Assembly: GCA_965224215.1 (NCBI GenBank)
Contig: CBDCYS010000005.1
Location: 19,461-83,460 of the forward strand
Origin: CBDCYS01 sp965224215
GTDB taxonomy: Bacteria; Acidobacteriota; Terriglobia; Bryobacterales; UBA6623
Direction: 5' to 3'
DNA: 64,000 bases
Shown here: one piece after another, positions 1 to 8,021 of the stretch
Position numbering within the stretch: the first letter of the stretch is position 1
Layout of the letters: each line of letters begins with the position of its first letter
The notes under the pieces: model-generated
Told to the model about the DNA's origin: nothing
What the model saw: the letters and a program-made list of their open reading frames with translations, nothing else
The model's database searches: none
Translations under genes and position numbers: made by a program

Positions 1-1199
1 TTCAGGCGCTGCTTGGTGACCATGCCGTCGATGGCTGAGCTGAGGTCTCTGAGGGACTCCTTGACATCGCCAACGACTGCTACATCGGTAGGATAGTTGC
101 GTCCCATGTGCGAGGTGTCGATTCCGATTCGAACGAAGCGCGCGCCATAAGGAGCCTCGGGGACGCTGGGAACGGTGTAGCTACCGAAGTCGAACGATCC
201 GATCGAGAGAATCAAGTCCACGCCGGGTTTTTGCAGATCGGAACCTGACCGGAAGCGCCCGGCGAAGAGCGGGTGCCGCATCGGGAAGTTCTGGAATGCC
301 TGCCGGGTGTAGGTGACCGGGAGCCCCAGTTTCTCGGCGAACGCGACCATTTCGGCCTGTGCGCCCGACTTCCAAACTTCGTCGCCGACGACCACGACCG
401 GGTTTCTGGCTTCAACCAAAAGCTTTGCGGCCTTTTCAACGGACGCCGCGGAGGGGCGCACTTTACTGCGCAGCAAGAAACGTTCCGCCGGAAGAATCGT
501 TGCTTCGATGCCTTTCGCCTCCAGAGCGTGCTGGGCCATGGCCAGGTAGACCGGCCCGCCTGGCTCGGTTGCGGCTACTTTGAGGGCGCGCCGCACCATC
601 AAGGCCAGGCTTCGCCCATCGCGCGACTCCCAAGAGATTTTCGTGAACTGCCGATTGACGTCCTTCTGATCGAACCCGGGACGCGGGGCCAGCCCGGCAT
701 CATCGCTCCACAGCTCGTTGTCGTTCATACCGGCCGTGACCACAATGGACGAGCCGTCCTTGCTGGCGTTATACATCTGGCCGGCGGCTTGGGCTGTTCC
801 AGCAATGACATGCACGTTGACGAACGAAGGCTGCTGCGTGACGCGATGGTAGCCGTCCGCCATCGAGATCACGATACCCTCATGCAGCCCCATGATGAGC
901 TGCATGTCGGTTTGATCCGAAAACGCGTCAAAGAAGCCGACCTCGAACGAACCGGGATTCGTGAAGAGATATTTTATGCCGGCCGCTTTCATTTGGGCGA
1001 TCACCATTTCGCCACCCGTTCCCGACGCTTTGCTCACGCCCGGGGTGTCTTGCCCGATGGTGGCGGCACTTTCGGAAGCCTCCAGCGGAGTCAAAACGGC
1101 TTGAGCTGCCGCGGCGGTGAAGCCGAGCCCCACCATTCGCTCGACGAAGCCACGTCTGGAAAGGTCACTTTTCAGAAAACGATCAACGAGTTGTCTCAT
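1..1199 (-). CDS. Tat-exported thiamine-diphosphate-dependent enzyme (acetolactate-synthase-like), 3' end outside window
   Basis: Reading the minus strand from an ATG at 1199 gives one open frame to the window edge (about 399 codons). It begins MRQLVDRFLKSDLSRRGFVE, with the twin-arginine SRRGFVERM and an Ala-rich stretch, so the enzyme is probably exported or Tat-attached. The next region (GGEMVIAQMKAAGIKYLFTN.., then a PGSFEVGFFDAF segment and MGLHEGIVISMADGYHR) is the N-terminal TPP-binding pyrimidine domain of the acetolactate synthase / benzoylformate decarboxylase superfamily, with the activating Glu in LHEG. The central domain (VEKAAKLLVEARNPVVVVGD) follows. The C-terminal TPP-binding domain is not in the window, so the substrate cannot be told. 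A Tat signal on a TPP enzyme is unusual, but acidobacterial examples are plausible. Confidence 0.85.
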   Translation of the reverse strand, partial: MRQLVDRFLKSDLSRRGFVERMVGLGFTAAAAQAVLTPLEASESAATIGQDTPGVSKASGTGGEMVIAQMKAAGIKYLFTNPGSFEVGFFDAFSDQTDMQLIMGLHEGIVISMADGYHRVTQQPSFVNVHVIAGTAQAAGQMYNASKDGSSIVVTAGMNDNELWSDDAGLAPRPGFDQKDVNRQFTKISWESRDGRSLALMVRRALKVAATEPGGPVYLAMAQHALEAKGIEATILPAERFLLRSKVRPSAASVEKAAKLLVEARNPVVVVGDEVWKSGAQAEMVAFAEKLGLPVTYTRQAFQNFPMRHPLFAGRFRSGSDLQKPGVDLILSIGSFDFGSYTVPSVPEAPYGARFVRIGIDTSHMGRNYPTDVAVVGDVKESLRDLSSAIDGMVTKQRL

Positions 1200-1466
1200 T
1201 TGGTTAATCTCCTCGAGGGGGCGGTCTCATCGGGCAGGGCCGGGCGAACGGCGCCACCCGCTTGAAGTATTCTAGCGCTAACTGTGCCGCCTCACACAAG
1301 AATTTTCGGATTGAACCAGAATCATGCAGGGTTTGCCGTGGGGAGCACCCAGAGCGGCAAGGCAGCAGGCTGATCGAATGTCACGATTCCTCGAGAAGGC
1401 AAGGGTCAGGTCTGAAGCCGATCCTGATTAGTAACTCCATCTTGCAGTCCAATTGGCCAACCTCAA

Positions 1467-2561
1467 CTACTTCTTCCTGGCAACGATCGTGCGACCTGGC
1501 GAATACAAGACTAGTTCGTTGAAGGTGTCTGAAGCGTTCCTTCGGAACTCGATGCGGACAGCAGGGGTTCCTTCCAAAGAGAAAGTCGTGCCTCTTTGGG
1601 GAACGAGTTCGCGAACGGGCTGACCAGGAAGACTCCATGCGAGGGCGTGCTCACCCTTTAATGAGACAGAAGCGACAGCACTCGCAAGCTGGTATTCCCC
1701 GACGAATGGTTGAAGGAAGCTTATCTCCCTCATCTTGCTGTCAGGCAACCGGGCGAAGAAGACGGGCAACACGCTGGGCTCCAGGATCATGGAGAGCTTT
1801 TCGATGTCACCACTGAGGTTCGAGTGAAACTGCACCTTCATATGTTCAATCGGATCTAGTGGGTTGTCCGGCACCTCGAACACATCGTAGTGGTAGTGCC
1901 TGAGCGGTGAGACCATCCGGTTGAACGCAAGTTCGAGATCTTCTCCAGCGACGTCGATTTTGACGTGGCCATATCCTGGATGTTCATACTGAGCTGCGTA
2001 CTCTTCCAGTACACGCGACGGTTTGGTGCCTGGCTTCCGTGTGGTCAGTCCTCTCTGTTTTGCTTCGTCCTCCGCATCCTCACTGCGCTGCTGATCCTTC
2101 TTGAATCGTTCGCTCCATGTGACCTGATCTAGCCCAAGAAGACGGTCGAATATATAGTGCGTGACTATGGATGTCAGCGGATTCGGAGAGAGGTTGGTTA
2201 GCACCATCACACCGATCTTCTCCTGCGGAAGAAAGTTGAGCAGCGAGATAAAGCCGTCGATCCCCCCGCCGTGTTGGACCAGTTTGTGCCCGCGGTAGGC
2301 AGAGATGTACCACCCCATCCCATAGCTGGTATGCCCCAGTTCGGAGAACCGGATTCCCGACGCCAGCGCCATCTGTGGAGTCTGCATCTGGACGGTGTTG
2401 CTCACCGAGAGGATCTGCTTCTGCCCGTGCTTGCCGTTGTTGAGATGGAACAGCAGGTATTGAGCCATGTCTTCAATGCTGGAGTTGATCGAACCAGCGG
2501 GTCCAATCTCGTCGATGTTCCGGAATGGAACTTGCTTTACCTCTTTTTCTACCTTGCTGTA
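1467..2561 (-). pseudogene. C-terminal half of a class C beta-lactamase-type serine hydrolase, N-terminus lost
   Basis: The frame is open from an in-frame stop at 2562-2564 down to 1467. It starts mid-domain (VEKEVKQVPFRNIDEIGPAG, then SINSSIEDMAQYLLFHLNNG), which is the part after the catalytic SxxK and YxN motifs in penicillin-binding-protein-like esterases. The third motif is present as QHGGGIDGF (HxG type). A C-terminal lipocalin-like DUF3471-type region follows (EEYAAQYEHPGYGHVKIDVA..). No ATG-plus-RBS start is convincing and the SxxK region is absent upstream, where an HsdS-like scrap lies instead. The piece is therefore a deletion remnant and should have no hydrolase activity. Confidence 0.8.
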
Positions 2562-2610
2562 TCAAGCGCCTCGCCGCACGCGACAGCACTAACGCAGTCC
2601 GAAGCTGAGT

Positions 2611-2844
2611 CTATGAAACCAGGATGGAAACGACAATGTCCCCAGACCTTGCAATCGCGCGTCGAAAGCTCTCCCGATCAATCTCATCGATGTACGAGTC
2701 TCTGTCTGTGGTGACCAGCCTCCCGTCTTTGATGTTCCTGCCACCGAGGAGCAGGTACGGACCAGATCTCTTCCTCTCCGTAGGCTTCGGGGCAAAACCC
2801 GAAAATACGGTGGCCAATTCAGAGATTCTCTTGAGCGGCGCAAC
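2611..2844 (-). pseudogene. Fragment of a type I restriction specificity subunit (HsdS-like TRD)
   Basis: The minus frame, open between stops at 2845-2847 and 2611-2613, encodes about 77 residues. The core reads GPYLLLGGRNIKDGRLVTTD, followed by ..RESFRRAIARSGDIVVSILV. This pattern (aromatic-Leu-hydrophobic-GGRNIKDG, then a xxGDIVVSxxG turn) is typical of the first strand pair of an HsdS target-recognition domain. It stops at VSILVS where the family continues for 100 or more residues. No HsdM or HsdR neighbour is present here. The assignment rests on motif resemblance only. Confidence 0.5.
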
Positions 2845-3202
2845 TCATGCTCTTGCTCGCCATGTGCCGTGACCTCCCTTCGTCGTGCCGTCCTGCTTAA
2901 CGAGACTTGCGACCACAACTGCTACGAGCTTCACGGTTGCCCCCAGTGGCAGCATATCCGAAGGACATCGAGGATCTGCGCAGGGTCTGCTGGCAAAACG
3001 ACGATATCAAATCGAACCAGGAACTCACGACGAGGCTGAGTGAAAGCGCAAGTCACCAACTGGCAGGAAGCGGGAGATCAAAGTTTGTGGGTGACCGCCC
3101 TACTGTGCGAGCCAAAAGGTGCCAAATGTCTGTCTGTCACCCCGTGGCTACTTGCCCCGAACGACCTTGTCTATCTCCACGCTAATTAGCTTGACCGTAC
3201 CA
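2845..3202. other. Non-coding stretch left of IS1380 copy 1
   Basis: No gene is recognised. At its right end the minus strand carries a short open tail (GGTVKLISVEIDKVVRGK, stop at about 3148) that runs into the IS end. It could be the last codons of a gene truncated by the insertion, but it is too short to identify. Confidence 0.4.
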
Positions 3203-5002
3203 CCTGAATTATGCACTGCCGGTGCACCTGGTGAGGGTTGAGCCGCCAGGAACCATTTGGGGACCCCCGAAAACATGGGGTAAAAAGGTAGGCTGGCAAA
3301 GATTTCAGCTTCGCCAGTCAACCCCAAGGAGGTCACCCAAATGGTTACCAAACGAAAACAGCATAGCTCCCGAAGGCCCGTCAAACAAGGCCCCGGCGCG
3401 AGGGCCCCGCGGCCCAATAAAATCGGGGCTGCCACGCCCTATCACTTCCGTGGCAAGAATCTGACTCCCTACGGCGGCTTGCTGCCCGTCGCCACCCTGC
3501 TCGAAAAACTCGGTTTCCAAGCGCTGCTGGAAGAAACCCTCACGACCAAACGGATCACCCGAGCCATGAGCCCCTACCAGTTCGTGCTGGCCCTCGTGCT
3601 CGGCCTCTATGTCGGCTTTGCGCGGCTCAACCAACTCCGCTTCATCGCTCGCGACCCCATCCTGACCGGCATCTTGCAAGTGACGCGTCTGCCGCCGCAG
3701 TCCACGCTGTGGCGCTTTCTGGCCTCGCTGCACCTCAACGTGGCGAAGCAGATCCTTTCCATTCAGCGCTAGCTGCGGGAACGAGTCTGGGCCGCGGCCC
3801 ACGTGAAGTTGGAGACGGTGACGCTGGACACCGACACCACCGTGCATACCCTCTACGGCCGCCAGATGGGCGGGCGCAAGAGCTACAACCCCAAGAACAA
3901 GGGCAAGCGCAGCTACCAGCCGATACTGACCTTCCTGGCCGAGACACGCGAATACCTGATGGGCGGGTTGCGCAACGGCGACCGGCCCACGGGCCGACAG
4001 ATCGCCGCCCACCTCGAGAGCGCTTTCCGGACTTTGCCGGGCGGCGTGAAGAAAGTCCTGGCGCGGGCCGATTCCGGCTTTTATTGCTGGGAGGCGGTGG
4101 AGGCCTATGAAAAGGCGGCTTGTCAGTTCGTCATCGTGGCGCGCAAAACGCGGCGCCTGGTCGAGCGCTTGCAGCAAGCAGAATGGAAACCCTCCCCCCG
4201 CTCCGACGCGGACGCGGAATGCGAATTCCTCTACCAACCGCAAGACTGGGCGCGGGCCTGCCGTTTCCTGGCGCTGCGTTACGAAAACGAGCCCAAGGCC
4301 GGCGCGGCCGAGCAATACCAGTTGTTCGCCACCAGCGCTTACACCTACCGCGTGTTTGTCACCAATCTGGCCGAGCCGATCGCGGCGGTGGTGTGGTTTT
4401 ACAATCAGCGCGCCGGAGCCGAGAACCTGATCAAGGAGGCCAACAACGACGCCGGGCTGGCGGCCCATCCCTCGCGCCGCTTTGACATGAACCGCAATCA
4501 CTTTCAGTGGGCCATGCTGGCCTACAATCGCAACTGCTGGCTGCTGCTGTTCAACCGCGAAGCCCAGGCCAGCGTGGAGACGCTGCGGCACACCACCCTG
4601 GCGACGGCGCGGCTGCGTTTTCTGTTCGTGGCGGCCAAGATCTGGCGGCACGCCGGCAGAACGGGTGTCAGCTACAGCGATCATTATCAGGAAAAGGGCC
4701 TGTTTGAACGGCTGATGCGACGGCTGCGGGCGATGGGGCCGCCGGGATCGAGCTTGGCGCCGGTGGTGGAGGGTGCGCTGAGCTGAGGGGCACTCCATGC
4801 ATAAAATTTCATGCACTCGCCGCAACGTACTGGGAACACGCCGCTTGCCAGCCCGCTTTTGCCCTGCCGGGATCAGGAGGCGGCTCAAACGGGGAGGGAA
4901 ACAGCAGAAAAGACGACTTGAGAAATCACTGAGTTGACACGAGTGCCGCTATCGCCACAACTCCATCGACGATGGCTACGCCGAATCTGTGCATAATTCA
5001 GG
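3203..5002 (+). mobile_element. IS1380-family element, copy 1 (1800 bp), no target duplication
   Basis: Bounded by perfect 14-bp inverted repeats CCTGAATTATGCAC (3203) and its complement ending at 5002. Exactly the same 1800-bp unit occurs at 35279, 41063 and 44690. Those three have 5-bp target duplications (one with a mismatch). Here the flanks are tacca on the left and tgtaa on the right, which do not match. The right flank is directly the interior of an ISNCY element. This copy is also the most diverged (several missense changes and one nonsense change), so it is the oldest or a recombinant. Confidence 0.93.
3341..4786 (+). pseudogene. IS1380-family transposase, copy 1, interrupted by an amber codon
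   Basis: Same 481-codon gene as in the other three copies, starting 138 bp inside the element behind the strong RBS AAGGAGGT. A C-to-T change makes TAG at 3770-3772 (TTQRQL-type CAG in the other copies), after codon 143. The rest of the frame is open to 4786 and still carries the DDE-type motifs LDTDTTVHTLYG, ARADSGFYCWEAVEAYE and YNQRAGAENLIKEANND. It also has private substitutions (W for L in FQWAMLAYN, D for G in PQDWARAC). An internal restart near 3803 would lack the N-terminal DNA-binding part, so the copy is probably inactive by itself. Confidence 0.93.
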
Positions 5003-6540
5003 TGTAAGTATGTATGAGAGTATCGTCGTCGGGGCTGTGGGAATGTGGGAATCGCTTTAGCGATTTCCAAGGGACGGTGGGAAGGGTGGGAAACCTGTCG
5101 CTGCGATACGAACCCGCTTCGCGGTTCGCTGAGGTTTTCCACGCTTTCCATCCGTCCCGTCATTTCCATAGCCCTTGTTTTTTATGTCGTCGCCGCGCGT
5201 TTTTTCGATCGCAGCGACTTGCGCCAGGGGTGGTCCGCCGATGGCTTTTTCCCCTGCCGAGCTGCTCGTTGCTTCGGCTCGGGACGCAGCTTCGGCGCCG
5301 GCCGGGCGATCTCCTCAAAAGCCACCGCGCGGTCTTCGTAGACCACTTGCAACTCGCCCTCGCACGCTTGCTGCACGGTGACTCTCGCGCCTGTCCCCAG
5401 AGCCTGATTGCGCTTCGGTTTCAACTGCAAAAAGCGGTTCTCGAATCGCACCACCCGGTCGCCGGAAACCACCCGCTCAGCCTCCAAGCAGAACACCCAC
5501 TTCAAGTCCAAACGCTTCGATAAGCGCCGATGAAAGTCCGCTCCCGCCGACGGCTCACAGCCGAACTTGGCGTTGTGCTCGGGCAGATACTGCTCGTCGA
5601 GATAGCGGTTCGCCGCCTTGTAATCAGCAATGCCTTGCAGTCGCATCTTCTTGATCAGGCGGTCTTGATGCGTGCCGTGATGGCGCTCCACGCGGCCCTT
5701 GGCTTGCGGTGACGAAGCGGCGATGATCGCAATGCCCAGCTTGGCGCACATGCGTCCGAACTGCGTCTCGGGCTCGATGCCTTCGATCGCTTCACGCGAG
5801 GTCGGCTGGCGTAGGTAGACGTTTTCCCAGTCGCAATAGAGCGCCTTCGGAACGCCGTATTGACGCACCCAGGCTCCGAGCAAGTCGGCTGCCGCCCAAG
5901 TCGTTTCCTCGTTCGAAAAACGGCACAGCGCCACTCCGCTCGCATCGTCGACGAAGTTCATCAGGCAACCTTTCGGCCCGCGTCCTTCGAGCCAGTCGTG
6001 GTGCGAGCCGTCGACTTGGATCAGCTCGCCAAAGTGCGCTTTACGCTGTCGCCGCGAGCGGTGCGGCTTGCGTTTGCGGCGGCGGCTCCACAGGCCGCCG
6101 GCGAGCATCCAGCGCCGCAGTGTTTCGCGCGGCACTTCGAGACCGTGATCAGTCGCCAGATGTTCAGACGCCGGCGTCAGCCCAAAGCGCTCGTGCGGTT
6201 CGCCGCAGTAGTTCTCGCGCACCAACTCGAGAACCTGCTCGCGGCGTTTGTCATTGGCTCGGTTCGAAGCGCGGCCGACGTTGCCATGCATCAGAGCTTT
6301 GCTTCCTCCCTCGCCATAACGCTTCTTGAGCCGCTTCGCCTGGCGGTAGCTGAGCTCAAGCAGCTCGGCCGCTTCGGTCAATTTCAGATCGCCTCGTTTC
6401 ACTCGGCTCAGCACTTCGCCGCGCCTCAACTCTTTGTCGTTCATCCATGTCCTTTCCAATCTCGGCTCCTCCTTCGGAGCCTCAGATTAGGGGACATTTC
6501 TATTGGGCGCTTAAGGGGACATTATCATTGGGCTACAACA
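5003..6540 (-). mobile_element. ISNCY-type element, copy A, left end cut by IS1380 copy 1
   Basis: The region is nearly identical, in inverted orientation, to 52076 to about 53605. Its outer end is TGTTGTAGCCCAATGATAAT (complement of 6521-6540), with two repeats of the AATGTCCCC motif inside. The other end stops abruptly at the IS1380 boundary. In copy B the same sequence continues for about 25 bp and includes a further ATGTCCCC motif, so that terminal piece is missing here. Confidence 0.8.
5182..6459 (-). CDS. ISNCY-family transposase (integrase core), intact reading frame
   Basis: This 425-residue transposase has an N-terminal helix-turn-helix (LTEAAELLELSYRQAKRLKK, residues about 27-46) and a second HTH-like segment. 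The rve-type DDE core follows: first Asp in LIQVDGSHHDWLEG, second in ALYCDWENVY, and Glu in SSPQAKGRVERHHGTHQDRL. The C-terminus is basic. The start is the ATG at 6459, behind a GGAAAGGAC-type RBS. The second copy at 52157 carries an 11-bp deletion, so this is the only intact source of the protein in the window. It could act in trans on copy B. Confidence 0.9.
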   Translation of the reverse strand: MERTWMNDKELRRGEVLSRVKRGDLKLTEAAELLELSYRQAKRLKKRYGEGGSKALMHGNVGRASNRANDKRREQVLELVRENYCGEPHERFGLTPASEHLATDHGLEVPRETLRRWMLAGGLWSRRRKRKPHRSRRQRKAHFGELIQVDGSHHDWLEGRGPKGCLMNFVDDASGVALCRFSNEETTWAAADLLGAWVRQYGVPKALYCDWENVYLRQPTSREAIEGIEPETQFGRMCAKLGIAIIAASSPQAKGRVERHHGTHQDRLIKKMRLQGIADYKAANRYLDEQYLPEHNAKFGCEPSAGADFHRRLSKRLDLKWVFCLEAERVVSGDRVVRFENRFLQLKPKRNQALGTGARVTVQQACEGELQVVYEDRAVAFEEIARPAPKLRPEPKQRAARQGKKPSADHPWRKSLRSKKRAATT

Positions 6541-6614
6541 CCTTGTTCTTCCGCTAGGAAAGCCCGCGCCTCGTCCGGCGGCCACCCACTGAGCCGAAAC
6601 GCTTGAATTCGTTT

Positions 6615-7883
6615 TTATGACGAGATTCCGCGAGCCTCGATCGGCTGGGCGGGTACAGCGACCCTTCTCACCGCCAGTTCAATGTCGCCCGAGTTGTTGC
6701 TGTATTTGGATGGAAGGTCGTTGGCAAAAGCGGCAAAATCACCGTCCATCGACGGGGTGAATGTGCGCTCAGCCCCGCCCGCCCCAATCCGGAATAATTC
6801 CTCCTCGTCGCCGACGGCGCCTATCATTTCAAACCAGTCGGCCTCGGGGTAACGTCTCCAGGGCTCGGCAAGTTTGAGGACCGACTCCTTGAAGAAGGGC
6901 AAGTCTTTGGTCTTCCAGCCTTCTGGGCCGCAGGTGATGTCGGCATCTTTCCACGTGTCGCCGGCCGGAATTTCAAAACAATAGTGATGACCCGCTTTCA
7001 TCCGCACGCCTGACCAGTTACTTTTTCGAGCCGAGTATACGGTGAAGGTTCTCTCTTCGCCGACATCGAGTTCAGACGAACGAGCCGTTGGGTGGTAATC
7101 GTCTCCGTCCTCTACGACCCGGCGAGGGTCCTTTTTCGGGTCGAGGTTCTCGCTGATTGGCGCGTCCGGATCGCTGGCGAGCCGGGCCTTTTTGATCGAA
7201 TTGGGGCGAATCCCCACGCCCGCGGCCGAAGCCCTCTCGAACATCCAGCTCAGCGCGATGTTTGACCGGCCGACATTTTCGTTGCCGCCGCCAATGTCGC
7301 TGTGAACACCTCGAAACCACAGCTCTTCGACGCTGTCTGGGGCTCCGTCCTCACACAGTCTTGTTATCGCGAACGTCTGCCTGCGCTCGTCCAGAGCTAT
7401 TGCGTGGGCACACGAAGCCGCATTGCCGGGAACCTTCAGGTTCCAACCGACATTCAGTTCCTGGAAGTGCAGCTCGCCCACGTCGATCGGGATACCGAAT
7501 GAGCCCACCACGTCCCAAACTCCCAAGAAACGAACATTGGGAATAGTGGTGGCTCCATCCGCGGTACGCACTCCCTTCTCGTTGATTACATTGGCAAAGT
7601 TTACGGCTAGCGCGGCGCCGCGGCTGAACCCAACGATGTCGATATCGTGATCTCCCGCCTTCCAGTTTTCAGCCAATGCTTGGTACATCTCGTAAGTACG
7701 GGTGCGTCCGCCGGCTCCGAAAATACCGCCGATGACTCGTCTCAAGAAACGGAATCGAGTCCCGACCCCTTCGACGTAGTTCGTTCTGCCAACATAGGCA
7801 TCTCGAAAGCGCACAACGTTAGAATCTTTCGAAGGGGTTTCTTCATCTTCGTTCCACGTGCCGTCAAATGCGTAAAGCGCCAT
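6615..7883 (-). CDS. DUF2235 alpha/beta hydrolase with lectin-like C-terminal domain
   Basis: A 422-residue protein that begins directly with the DUF2235 signature MALYAFDGTWNEDEET. The nucleophile elbow is DIVGFSRGAALAVNFAN (GxSxG) at about residue 85. LGVWDVVGSFG and WFRGVHSDIGGG supply the other conserved DUF2235 blocks, the latter probably with the catalytic His or Asp. Related proteins include type VI secretion phospholipases (Tle1) and cytosolic lipases. There is no signal peptide. The last 120 residues (..FAAFANDLPSKYSNNSGDIE..) resemble the PA-IL/LecA-like beta-sandwich pattern F.AFAND..Y.NN.G, which suggests carbohydrate or membrane binding. No VgrG or Hcp gene is nearby, so a secretion role is only a possibility. 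Confidence 0.8.
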   Translation of the reverse strand: MALYAFDGTWNEDEETPSKDSNVVRFRDAYVGRTNYVEGVGTRFRFLRRVIGGIFGAGGRTRTYEMYQALAENWKAGDHDIDIVGFSRGAALAVNFANVINEKGVRTADGATTIPNVRFLGVWDVVGSFGIPIDVGELHFQELNVGWNLKVPGNAASCAHAIALDERRQTFAITRLCEDGAPDSVEELWFRGVHSDIGGGNENVGRSNIALSWMFERASAAGVGIRPNSIKKARLASDPDAPISENLDPKKDPRRVVEDGDDYHPTARSSELDVGEERTFTVYSARKSNWSGVRMKAGHHYCFEIPAGDTWKDADITCGPEGWKTKDLPFFKESVLKLAEPWRRYPEADWFEMIGAVGDEEELFRIGAGGAERTFTPSMDGDFAAFANDLPSKYSNNSGDIELAVRRVAVPAQPIEARGISS

Positions 7884-8021
7884 CGCCGTCCTCCATGAGG
7901 GAACCCTAATCTCGGGACACCTCTCTACCTACATAAGCGTAACGTGGCTCAAAAATGGGCCACAGTGCTTCTGAGCCTTGATGGCGCACTCACCTGCTAG
8001 CCTGAATAGCAGGTGGCCGAC

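Noticed and set aside
273..1265. Long plus-strand frame of 330 codons
   Set aside because: It is antisense to the thiamine-diphosphate enzyme, whose minus frame has clear family motifs.
3305..4888. 527-codon minus-strand frame inside each IS1380 copy
   Set aside because: It repeats in all four copies only because the IS does. It is the shadow of the transposase and has no recognisable motif.
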